Source: JAGLHV01 sp023132075 [NCBI: bacterium] (GTDB lineage Bacteria; CBDUZB01; JAGLHV01). Taken from it: a stretch of DNA of 8,505 bases. Positions 1 through 6,396 of this stretch are shown piece after piece (within the stretch, counting starts at the first letter, position 1; the number at the start of each line of letters is the position of its first letter). The position numbers and the translations under genes are program-made. The notes beneath the pieces are model-generated. The model made no database searches, was not told where the DNA came from, and worked only from the letters and a program-made list of their open reading frames with translations. Where the stretch lies: the NCBI GenBank assembly GCA_023132075.1, contig JAGLYT010000055.1, positions 1-8,505 of the forward strand, given 5' to 3'.

Positions 1-2
1 CC

Positions 3-68
3 CTCTCCAGTCAAAAAGCAATAGAAATAACTAAAGAACTTCAAGAAATATGGAACGATAATAATTAA
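3..68 (+). CDS. C-terminal tail of an unidentified protein (cut by left edge)
   Basis: Reading from base 3 gives 21 codons ending in TAA at 66-68, with the tail LSSQKAIEITKELQEIWNDNN. The other two plus-strand frames close quickly, with stops at 22-24 and shortly after. The tail looks like a charged amphipathic helix, as often seen at the end of a soluble protein. It would be the only plus-strand gene here and would converge with the flavoprotein gene ending at 216. There is too little sequence to name a family. It could also be a chance open frame, so confidence is moderate at best. Confidence 0.4.
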   Translation, partial: LSSQKAIEITKELQEIWNDNN

Positions 69-215
69 CCCAGCACTTTGTCCACTCTAAAGGAAACAAA
101 CATCCCCTTTTTTGGTTAATAATCTAAACAGACAACTCAACCCTCCAAAATTCAAACTCCAAAATATTTATTTAAAAAAATGAAAATAAGATGTATTTTG
201 AAGGATTCAGAAAAT
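69..215. other. Convergent intergenic region with a weak terminator candidate
   Basis: This gap lies between the plus-strand tail ending at 68 and the minus-strand gene ending at 216, so termination signals are expected from both sides. The best plus-strand candidate is AAAGG (89-93) pairing with CCTTT (106-110) and running into further T residues. The stem is only 5 bp with a 12-base loop, so it is weak. A 9-base direct repeat CTCCAAAAT occurs at 143-151 and 157-165. No gene is seen here. Confidence 0.3.
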
Positions 216-1316
216 TTAAGATATAGATGCCTGATTATATTCGTTAGATAAAGTCTCAATAAGCGTTTTAACAGAGATAATTTCTTCCGCCCGATAAGCA
301 TTAGCTCCGGCAAAAGCAAACCCCCCTTTAAGATCCCCCTTTTTAGCATTAGTTAGGGCAAGACCTATACAATAAGGTGCATTTTTATAATCACAGACTT
401 TCAAACACCTCCAGAAACATTTAAAAGGTTGCTTTATTCCTGAGACAACATCTTCTAAAAATTTATTTTTAATAGCCCTGCCCGGCAATCCAACAGGACT
501 ATTAATTATTATAATATCTTCTTTTTTGCATTCTAAATATTCCTGCTTAAATTTAATATCAGCGTCACATTCAAAGGTAGTAACAAATCTGGTTGCCATT
601 TGTACCCCCTGTACCCCTGACCGAATGACTTTATAAATATCTTCACCCGTATATATCCCTCCGGCAGCAATTATAGCAATTTTTTTACCGAATTGCTGTT
701 CGTAAGATTTTACTAAGGAGATTATTTCCGGCAGTATTTTTTCTAATGAATAATCGGGGTTGTCAATTTGCTCCCTTTTAAAACCAAGATGGCCGCCTGC
801 TAATGGACCTTCAACAACAATAGCATTAGGCACATAATTATAGTTTTTTGCCCAATAATTAAATATAATTTTAACCGCTCTTGCAGAGGATACTATGGGA
901 ATAATCCTTTCTACTGTTCTTAATAATTTACCCTCTGGAAATGTTGATGCCCTTCGCATGGGAAGCCCCGCACCTAAAAAAACAAAATCCGCACCTTCTT
1001 CTATTGAAATATCCACCAGGTTATCAGAATCTGAAAGCGCTGTCATTATGTTTATTCCAATAGCACCGTCGGTCATACTTTTTGCTTTTTTTATTTCTTT
1101 GGATAAAGCCCTTTCGTTAGCCCCTGTAAAATTTACATTAAAATCAGGTTCAAGCATACCAATACCCGCCGTAGCTATAACCCCGATACCACCTTCATTA
1201 GCAACTGCTGATGCTAAGCCAGACAGAGAAATACCAACACCCATTCCTCCCTGAATAATTGGGATACCTACATCTAAATTGCCCATTCTTAATTTTGGTG
1301 CCTTTTCGAAATTCAT
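216..1316 (-). CDS. NPD/nitronate monooxygenase-family FMN-binding oxidoreductase
   Basis: This 366-residue protein is a TIM-barrel flavoprotein of the 2-nitropropane dioxygenase/nitronate monooxygenase family, which also includes the enoyl-ACP reductase FabK. Visible signatures are the N-terminal PIIQGGMGVGIS (19-30), GGIGVIA (42-48), the catalytic-loop motif EGPLAGGHLGF (169-179) with its His at 176, the FMN-phosphate strand AAGGIYTGEDI (217-227), and GVQMATRFVTTFEC (237-250). The C-terminal part carries Cys 300, 304, 308 and 316 (CX3CX3CX7C), which suggests a metal or Fe-S site not needed for classic nitronate oxidation. The ATG at 1314-1316 has an AGGAGA Shine-Dalgarno at 1321-1326. The gene starts only 29 bases after the tRNA-Pro 3' end, so it is probably read from the same transcript. 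The family call is firm but the substrate is unknown: nitronate oxidation, an enoyl reductase role or another flavin reaction are all possible. Confidence 0.9.
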   Translation of the reverse strand: MNFEKAPKLRMGNLDVGIPIIQGGMGVGISLSGLASAVANEGGIGVIATAGIGMLEPDFNVNFTGANERALSKEIKKAKSMTDGAIGINIMTALSDSDNLVDISIEEGADFVFLGAGLPMRRASTFPEGKLLRTVERIIPIVSSARAVKIIFNYWAKNYNYVPNAIVVEGPLAGGHLGFKREQIDNPDYSLEKILPEIISLVKSYEQQFGKKIAIIAAGGIYTGEDIYKVIRSGVQGVQMATRFVTTFECDADIKFKQEYLECKKEDIIIINSPVGLPGRAIKNKFLEDVVSGIKQPFKCFWRCLKVCDYKNAPYCIGLALTNAKKGDLKGGFAFAGANAYRAEEIISVKTLIETLSNEYNQASIS

Positions 1317-1332
1317 ATATTCTCCTATTTAA

Positions 1333-1349
1333 ACCAATTTTTATTTGGT
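1333..1349 (-). repeat. Short inverted repeat joining the tRNA 3' end to its trailer
   Basis: In the transcript the tRNA end ACCAA (1345-1349) can pair with UUGGU (1333-1337) across a 7-base A/U-rich loop. The stem includes the discriminator base and the CCA triplet. No long U run follows, so it does not look like an intrinsic terminator. It may be chance, or it may affect 3' processing. It sits seven bases before the Shine-Dalgarno of the downstream flavoprotein gene. Confidence 0.35.
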
Positions 1350-1423
1350 CGGGAAGGCGGGATTTGAACCCGCGGCCTCACGGTCCCGAACCGTGCACGC
1401 TAGCCAGGCTGCGCTACTTCCCG
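1346..1423 (-). tRNA. tRNA-Pro (anticodon CGG), CCA encoded
   Basis: The reverse complement folds into a complete cloverleaf. The acceptor stem CGGGAAG/CTTCCCG has the C1-G72 pair typical of bacterial proline tRNAs. The D stem is GCGC/GCGT. The anticodon stem CACGG/CCGTG encloses loop TTCGGGA, giving anticodon CGG with G37, which reads the CCG proline codon. The T stem is GCGGG/CCCGC with loop TTCAAAT. Discriminator A73 and the CCA end are encoded at 1346-1349. The gene lies 22 bases after the stop of the COG2426 gene and 29 bases before the flavoprotein gene, on the same strand, with no convincing promoter of its own. It is therefore probably cut out of a polycistronic transcript. Confidence 0.97.
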
Positions 1424-1445
1424 CATTTATATTGTTTTTATCACA

Positions 1446-1940
1446 TTAAAACAGTTTTATTATCCCTAAACTGGTTAAAGTCACTACAATTCCCGCTATT
1501 AATACTCCCAACATTATCGAAAGAAAAGCATGTCTGAATTTGATACCCAAAAGGTAAGCCGCTGCACATCCGGACCATGCTCCAGTCACCGGCAAAGGAA
1601 TTGCTACAAAAAGAATAAGCCCCAAAGACTCATATTTTTCTATTTTCGCACTATGTTTTCTGGTTCGATTAAACCACCAGGTAAAAAACCTGTTCCCCCA
1701 GTAAAATTTCATACACCATTTAGAAAAATAATCTAAAAAAAGAAGTAAGGGAACTATCGGTAAAAAATTTCCCAATACCGCCAAACTAAACGCTTTTCCT
1801 GCCGTGAAATGAAATTTCCCCAGAGCTAAAGGAATCGCCCCTCTTAATTCCGAAACAGGCATTGCCCCTAAAATTACTGTTATCATTTCCGGTGAAAATA
1901 TTTTACTCAAAAAATCTACTATTCCTGTCACAAAAAACAT
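1446..1940 (-). CDS. Small multidrug-export-type membrane protein (COG2426 family)
   Basis: This 164-residue hydrophobic protein matches the COG2426 'small multi-drug export protein' family in length and motifs. It has PVSELRGAIPLAL (28-40) and, near the C terminus, AIPLPVTGAWSGCAAAYLLGI (113-133). These two related segments sit in re-entrant or membrane-spanning regions. Further hydrophobic stretches cover about 47-70 and 136-164, and a basic loop (about 80-105) joins the halves. The family name rests on weak functional data, so the transported substrate is unknown. The ATG at 1938-1940 is fixed by an in-frame TAA 10-12 bases upstream; its Shine-Dalgarno is poor (AAAGAAATGAG). The stop is 22 bases before tRNA-Pro, so co-transcription is likely. 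Confidence 0.88.
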   Translation of the reverse strand: MFFVTGIVDFLSKIFSPEMITVILGAMPVSELRGAIPLALGKFHFTAGKAFSLAVLGNFLPIVPLLLFLDYFSKWCMKFYWGNRFFTWWFNRTRKHSAKIEKYESLGLILFVAIPLPVTGAWSGCAAAYLLGIKFRHAFLSIMLGVLIAGIVVTLTSLGIIKLF

Positions 1941-2002
1941 CTCATTTCTTTATAATTTTTTTTTCGGATTTTTCCAGCCAGAAAACCCATAAACCTTATT
2001 AT

Positions 2003-2026
2003 TCCATTGTAATATCTAATAATGGA
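2003..2026. repeat. Small inverted repeat in the COG2426 leader
   Basis: TCCATT (2003-2008) is mirrored by AATGGA (2021-2026) around a 12-base centre. One G-T and one A-T pair could extend the stem inward. It lies between the candidate -10 at 2062-2067 and the COG2426 start, where an operator or RNA structure could act. The arms are short and may be chance in AT-rich DNA. Confidence 0.25.
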
Positions 2027-2061
2027 CACTTCTACACGCTAAGCCTTTCTTTCGAATAAAT

Positions 2062-2090
2062 ATTATATCTAATTTTAAATTAAAAAGCCA
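2062..2090 (-). promoter_or_regulatory. Candidate promoter for the COG2426-tRNA-flavoprotein unit
   Basis: A perfect TATAAT -10 lies at 2062-2067 on the minus strand. At 17-base spacing the -35 would be TGGCTT (2085-2090), which is poor. It is the best-placed -10 in this gap, about 120 bases before the COG2426 ATG. AT-rich sequence produces such matches by chance, so it is only a candidate. Confidence 0.3.
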
Positions 2091-2124
2091 GCTATTATTT
2101 TTTCATTTATATATTTCACAAACA

Positions 2125-4398
2125 TTATCCTTTGGGTAACCTTACAATAAAAGTGGTTCCTTTATTTTCCTTACTCTCTACCACTATTTTTCCATTATGA
2201 TTTTCTATTGCCACTTTAGCTATAGCTAATCCTAATCCTAACATTTTTCCTTTTGTGCTATAATAAGGCCCAAAAATTTTTTCTATATGCTGAGAATTAA
2301 TTCCCACCCCCGTATCACTAAAAATAATCTCTACACCTGTTTTTACTTCTTTTGTTTGAATTTTTAATTTTCCACCTTGAGGCATAGATTGATAAGCGTT
2401 CAAAATTATATTCATAAAAGCATGTATGATTTGTACCTGCCCTGCTAAAATTTCCTTATTGGGAAGATTCAATTCTTTTATTACCTTTATATTTGTCGGA
2501 AGGGGTAAGGAAGACAAAGCCTTTTCAACCATTAAATCTATCTTTGCCCTTGTATGTTTGGATTTAATTTTTTGACTAAACGATAAAAGATCTCTCATTA
2601 TTTTATCCGAAAGATTAATCTTTTCATCTATCATTTGTAAATATCTATTGATTTCAGGATCTTTTTCCAAAAAATTACTATCTGCCATCCTTTTTTTTAT
2701 TAAATAAACGGCATTTTTAATGGTAGCCAGGGGATTACGTAAATCATGACCGATACCTTCCGTTAACTGCCTTAATAAAACAACCCTTTCCGATTCAATT
2801 ATTTTTTTATTTGCCCTCGTAACATCTTCCCTTTGGTACTGTAACTTTTCATTAATAAGCATAATTTGCCTGAACCGACTTGCATTATGAATAGCAAGAG
2901 CCATATTATCTGCCAGATTCGCCAAAATACTTATTTCTTTTTCAGAAAATTGATTTTCACAACTAAACCCAAAAAGCATTAAAAATCCAGTATTCTCTTT
3001 CCCCTCTAATAAAAGGGGTATTATAATCAAACTTTTCACTGTTTCCCGACTAAACCAAGAAAATTTCTTTTCATGGTATTGAGGATAATTACTAATATAG
3101 GAAAATTTTTCTTTTATAGCAGCCATATACCCAAACAATTTTTCCTTCTCAAAAACAATCGTTCGCATTGAATCCTCAGGAATATTACAATGATAAGGAA
3201 AAACAAGTGTCTTTTTTCCTTTCTCTTTTTGGGTTAAAGCTAAAATTCCTCCATCAGCTTTTACAAGTTTAACAGCTTCATTCATTATTAAAGGCATTAA
3301 TTCTTCCCATTCAATTGTAGAGAATATTAATCGATTAAACTCTTTAAACTCCTCCCCCAATACATTGGTTCTTATTTCATCTCTTTTCTGATTTTCCATA
3401 TGAGACTTTTTAATGTTTTTTTGTCTTTTCACTAATTGATTAAATAAAACAATAATAGCAGCTAGAACTAAACCTGTTTGTATTCTTAAATTTCGAATAG
3501 AGGCCAAAGCTGCCTTCCTCTCTACTTCAACGACTATTCCCCATTTAACTTTTGGAATGTGCTGATAAGCACAAATAGTTTTTTTTCCCTGGAAATCGAT
3601 ATCCGGCGTAATTCCTTTTTTCCCCTCCAAAGCATATTTCATCGCTTTAATCCGGGTAATATTCAACAACGGCACAGTGATTTGTAAAACCTCCCCGAAC
3701 TGCAAAAGGGAAGAGGTAAATAACATTATATTTTTTTCTCCTAATTTTCCCAAAAATATCCTGCCGCCTTTATTTAGCCCTGTATATTTAGATAAAATAC
3801 TTATTATTTTATACGGCCGTACTTTTATTCCCACCACTCCCAAAACATTTCTTTCCTCTAAATCAAATATTGGTGCAGAAAACTGATAAAATAATAATTT
3901 GCTTTCAAAATACCAAGACCCCTGATAAAAAGCCTTGCTTCCTTCCAAATATATTTTGGAATCCACCATGCTTTTACCTATATTTTCTTTTTTGCTTCCG
4001 GCAACAATCTTCCCCCGATTATTTATAATAAATATATCATCAAAATTTTCTGCAAAAAATTCCGGTTCATAAAAAATATCGCGAAGAATTTGATTAATCC
4101 CTGCTACAATAGAATTATGATTTTTATTGCTTTTTTGCAACTTTTCTAATTGTTTTCGTAAATTTCTGCGGGCAGCAATCGAAGAAATAATTTTGTTATT
4201 ATTCCCTATAACATCATTAATTGCCTCTTTTTTCAAAACACAAATGCCATCCAAACGGCTAAAAATTTCTTTTTTTACTTTTTTTTCAACCATAGTAAAG
4301 TAAAAAAGAATAATTAACCCTGCTATCAAACTTGCAAACAAAAAAAAACTATCAATTTTTATCTTAAAAAATCTCAGAACTTTTTTATTCTTACCCAT
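2125..4398 (-). CDS. Membrane sensor histidine kinase (Cache, GAF, HisKA, HATPase_c)
   Basis: This 757-residue two-component sensor has a membrane segment at about 17-36, then an extracytoplasmic region (about 40-300) of the double-Cache type with a PAS-like core (DDIFIINNRGKIVAGSKKENIG, 120-141). A second membrane segment follows at about 305-323. Residues about 355-510 form a GAF-like cytoplasmic domain. A short coiled coil leads to the dimerisation domain with the H-box GIGHDLRNPLATI (548-560), phosphoacceptor His551. The ATPase domain shows the N box HAFMNIILNAYQSM (659-672, Asn667), G1 DTGVG (695-699), F box around 708-713 and G2 GLGLAIA (721-727). It should sense an external small ligand, with a further input through GAF, and phosphorylate a response regulator. 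None is adjacent and no receiver domain is fused. The ATG at 4396-4398 has only a weak AAGG upstream. The ligand and target are unknown. Confidence 0.95.
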   Translation of the reverse strand: MGKNKKVLRFFKIKIDSFFLFASLIAGLIILFYFTMVEKKVKKEIFSRLDGICVLKKEAINDVIGNNNKIISSIAARRNLRKQLEKLQKSNKNHNSIVAGINQILRDIFYEPEFFAENFDDIFIINNRGKIVAGSKKENIGKSMVDSKIYLEGSKAFYQGSWYFESKLLFYQFSAPIFDLEERNVLGVVGIKVRPYKIISILSKYTGLNKGGRIFLGKLGEKNIMLFTSSLLQFGEVLQITVPLLNITRIKAMKYALEGKKGITPDIDFQGKKTICAYQHIPKVKWGIVVEVERKAALASIRNLRIQTGLVLAAIIVLFNQLVKRQKNIKKSHMENQKRDEIRTNVLGEEFKEFNRLIFSTIEWEELMPLIMNEAVKLVKADGGILALTQKEKGKKTLVFPYHCNIPEDSMRTIVFEKEKLFGYMAAIKEKFSYISNYPQYHEKKFSWFSRETVKSLIIIPLLLEGKENTGFLMLFGFSCENQFSEKEISILANLADNMALAIHNASRFRQIMLINEKLQYQREDVTRANKKIIESERVVLLRQLTEGIGHDLRNPLATIKNAVYLIKKRMADSNFLEKDPEINRYLQMIDEKINLSDKIMRDLLSFSQKIKSKHTRAKIDLMVEKALSSLPLPTNIKVIKELNLPNKEILAGQVQIIHAFMNIILNAYQSMPQGGKLKIQTKEVKTGVEIIFSDTGVGINSQHIEKIFGPYYSTKGKMLGLGLAIAKVAIENHNGKIVVESKENKGTTFIVRLPKG

Positions 4399-4509
4399 AA
4401 AAATAACCTTATTATATTAGGCTTTTATAATTTAAAAAGACTAAATTATTTTATTAAAAAAAAGCAACGTCGAGGAAACAAAAAAGAAAAGATATTATTC
4501 ATTTATCGT
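4399..4509. other. Intergenic region between dksA-like gene and histidine kinase
   Basis: This 111-base gap contains a run of eight T on the minus strand (4456-4463), but no stem-loop precedes it, so a standard intrinsic terminator is not evident. A TATAAT lies at 4411-4416 but would start transcription after the kinase ribosome-binding site. The TTCATTTA(T)CG unit is repeated in tandem around 4499-4519, spanning the dksA-like stop and giving a second in-frame stop. Read-through from the upstream gene into the kinase is possible. Confidence 0.4.
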
Positions 4510-4863
4510 TCATTTACGATGCGGTTCCATTTGAGATTTACATTTTATACAAAACTTAGCAAAAGGCATTGCCTTAAGTCTTTCAATTTCTATCTCTTTA
4601 CCACATTTTTCACAAACACCATAAGCTCCACTTTCTATCTTTTGAAGAGCATCTTCAACATTTCCCAGAATCCTTTTTTCGTTATCATTCAATTCAAACA
4701 ACAATTCTCTTTCCACTGAATCAGAAGCTACGTCAGCAATATCTCCCACGTCCGTAGAAAGAAAATCTTTTTCCTCTCTGTTGTTTTCCCGGACAATTTT
4801 CTTAATATCTTCTTTCTTTTCCATTAATTTTCTCCGTAATAATTCTAACTCTTTTTTTCTCAC
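4510..4863 (-). CDS. DksA/TraR-family zinc-finger regulator of RNA polymerase
   Basis: The 117-residue product has the DksA/TraR architecture: an N-terminal helical, charged coiled-coil region and a C-terminal four-Cys zinc finger (Cys84, 87, 105, 108; CX2CX17CX2C). Between them lies DIADVA (41-46), which fits the DxxDxA coiled-coil tip that DksA inserts into the RNA polymerase secondary channel. DksA-type proteins modulate initiation, often with ppGpp; shorter members are also annotated as general 'TraR/DksA family' proteins. I chose GTG at 4861-4863 because a strong GGGGAGG ends eight bases before it. A longer reading from TTG at 4885-4887 would place that ribosome-binding site inside the gene and has none of its own. 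The gene follows the decarboxylase by 46 bases with no clear terminator, so it probably sits at the end of the spe operon. Its targets are unknown. Confidence 0.9.
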   Translation of the reverse strand: MRKKELELLRRKLMEKKEDIKKIVRENNREEKDFLSTDVGDIADVASDSVERELLFELNDNEKRILGNVEDALQKIESGAYGVCEKCGKEIEIERLKAMPFAKFCIKCKSQMEPHRK

Positions 4864-4871
4864 CTTTTTTT

Positions 4872-4876
4872 CCTCC
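4872..4876 (-). promoter_or_regulatory. Ribosome-binding site deciding the dksA-like start
   Basis: GGAGG within GGGGAGGA (4871-4878) is spaced eight bases from GTG at 4861-4863. This fixes the start eight codons downstream of the longest open frame. Confidence 0.8.
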
Positions 4877-4909
4877 CCGCTATTCAATTTCGAAATATTT
4901 AAACATTGA

Positions 4910-6382
4910 TTAATTACTTACTACTTTGATGGTATTTAATATTTTAGCATCCTGTCCACTTACACTAATCCCCCTCTGAGATAATTTTTCCAAATAACGA
5001 CAAATCTCGCGAGTTACCCTTTCTCCCGGAATTAAAATAGGAATCCCCGGAGGATAAGGAGTTAAAGTCTCAGCACAAATATGCCCTGCTGCTTTTTTAA
5101 GCGAAACCCTTTTACTCTTTTTCAAAAGAACTACTTCTCTGGGCATCATTACCATTTCCGTTGATAGTGACGGAAGCTGTAAATCCCAAGATTTTGCGCT
5201 CCTCTTATTTTTTCTATCAATATCCCCCAATGCTTCCACTAAACATTGCACATCTCTCTTAGAAGTACCCATCCCCATAAGGGCTATTAAATTGAACAAA
5301 TCCGCACAATCAACCTGAATGTTATATTTTTTACTCAAAATCGATTCAACTTCATAACCGGTTAATCCCAGACCGGTCACATTTATCGTCAATTTTAAAA
5401 CATCCAGAGTATAATCCTGTTTTAAATCTTTTTCGTAAAAACAATATATGTTATCCAGACAATTAATCCGTTTTCTAGCCCAGACAGCATAATTAATCAG
5501 CTTACTAATTATCTGTTCCCCATAAAAAAACATTTGCCTTCTTGCTAAATCCATCGAGGCTAAAATTATATAATTAGGACTGGTGGTCTGTAATAAAGAA
5601 ACTATCTTTTTTACCCTATCTAAATCTACAATATCTGAATTAAAATGTAAAACCGACCCTTGACTAAGTCCGGATAAAATTTTGTGTACACTCTGAACAG
5701 TCAAATCCACCTTAGCATCTACACCGGAAAGCGGTAATTTTTCATGGAATCGCAAATGAGGACCGTGAGCTTCATCCAATAAAATAATTTTATTATATCG
5801 ACGAACAATCTCAACAATTTTTACTAAATTAGTACTAACCCCATTATAGGTTGGACTGGTAATAAATACGGCTTTCACTTCAGGAAATTTTTTTATTGCA
5901 TTTTCTATCTGTTCCGGTGAACTGTCTAACAATATATCCAATTTTGAATCTATTTCCGGTTGGAGCCAGATAGGCCATACTCCGCTCAAAACTATAGCGC
6001 TCATAACCGATTTATGAGCATTGCGGGAAATAATAACAGAATCCCCGGGATTACAAGCAGATAAAAACATTGCCTCATTTCCCACTGTTGAACCATTAAC
6101 TAAAAAAAAAGAGTTTTTAACTCCGTATGCTTCCGCAACCAATTCTTGTGCTTCTTTTATTGGACCTCTGGGATCATGGAGAGAATCTACCTCAGGAAAA
6201 ACAGTAACATCCATATAAAAAAAATTTTTCCCTACAAACTTTTTGAATATCTGATCTACACCCTGCCCATTTTTATGTCCGGGTGTATGAAATGACACTA
6301 CTCTTCTTTTTGCATGATTAAAAACGACATCGAATAAAGGAACTTTCTCCTGCCGCTTTCTCAAATATTTATTCCTTTTCAA
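4910..6382 (-). CDS. speA: Orn/Lys/Arg decarboxylase, SpeA-like (PLP, fold type I)
   Basis: This 490-residue enzyme belongs to the aspartate-aminotransferase-fold Orn/Lys/Arg decarboxylases and matches Bacillus SpeA (arginine decarboxylase) in length and layout. Motifs are FHTPGHKNG (31-39), VNGSTVGNEAM (95-105), the PLP-stacking His in RNAHKS (120-125), LLDEAHGPH (201-209) with the Asp that pairs with the PLP ring nitrogen, and SVHK (231-234) with Schiff-base Lys234. The C-terminal domain carries TPYPPGIPILIPGE (441-454). The product is an amine from arginine, ornithine or lysine; motifs alone cannot tell which, and 'SpeA' rests on resemblance and the speD-speE context. The TTG at 6380-6382 has AGGTGG (6393-6398) 10 bases upstream, overlapping the speE stop; another TTG six codons further in (6362-6364) is possible. 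No ATG is available near the start. Confidence 0.93.
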   Translation of the reverse strand: MKRNKYLRKRQEKVPLFDVVFNHAKRRVVSFHTPGHKNGQGVDQIFKKFVGKNFFYMDVTVFPEVDSLHDPRGPIKEAQELVAEAYGVKNSFFLVNGSTVGNEAMFLSACNPGDSVIISRNAHKSVMSAIVLSGVWPIWLQPEIDSKLDILLDSSPEQIENAIKKFPEVKAVFITSPTYNGVSTNLVKIVEIVRRYNKIILLDEAHGPHLRFHEKLPLSGVDAKVDLTVQSVHKILSGLSQGSVLHFNSDIVDLDRVKKIVSLLQTTSPNYIILASMDLARRQMFFYGEQIISKLINYAVWARKRINCLDNIYCFYEKDLKQDYTLDVLKLTINVTGLGLTGYEVESILSKKYNIQVDCADLFNLIALMGMGTSKRDVQCLVEALGDIDRKNKRSAKSWDLQLPSLSTEMVMMPREVVLLKKSKRVSLKKAAGHICAETLTPYPPGIPILIPGERVTREICRYLEKLSQRGISVSGQDAKILNTIKVVSN

Positions 6383-6396
6383 TTAATCTATTCCAC

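Larger units (their letters stand above)
1941..2124. other. Intergenic region upstream of the COG2426 gene
   Basis: This 184-base gap separates the histidine kinase stop from the COG2426 start. It holds the promoter candidate and the inverted repeat listed separately. No hairpin followed by a U run is apparent after the kinase gene. No additional gene with a ribosome-binding site is visible. Confidence 0.5.

Noticed and set aside
143-165. Tandem CTCCAAAAT repeat in the left intergenic gap
   Set aside because: Only two 9-base copies 14 bases apart, with no further copies in the window; not enough for a repeat family or attachment site.
895-1254. Plus-strand open frame of 119 codons
   Set aside because: It lies wholly antisense to the flavoprotein gene, whose motifs are conserved in the other strand, and its composition looks like a shadow.
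1346-1423. tRNA-Pro as an integration site for a mobile element
   Set aside because: No integrase, phage gene or duplicated tRNA 3' end is found nearby; both sides hold ordinary chromosomal genes on the same strand.
1259-1537. Plus-strand open frame of 92 codons containing SGRRDLNPRPHGPEPC
   Set aside because: That peptide is the antisense translation of tRNA-Pro, a well-known spurious protein motif. The frame also overlaps the real flavoprotein start and the COG2426 end.
4411-4416. TATAAT upstream of the histidine kinase as its promoter
   Set aside because: Transcription would start near 4404, after the AAGG ribosome-binding site at 4407-4410, and the -35 region is poor.
4456-4475. Possible intrinsic terminator after the DksA-like gene
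   Set aside because: There is a run of eight T on the minus strand, but the preceding CCTCGACGTTGC does not fold into a stem-loop.
4519-4719. Plus-strand open frame antisense to the DksA-like gene
   Set aside because: The minus-strand frame carries the zinc finger and a strong ribosome-binding site; the plus-strand reading is a Phe/Ser-rich shadow.
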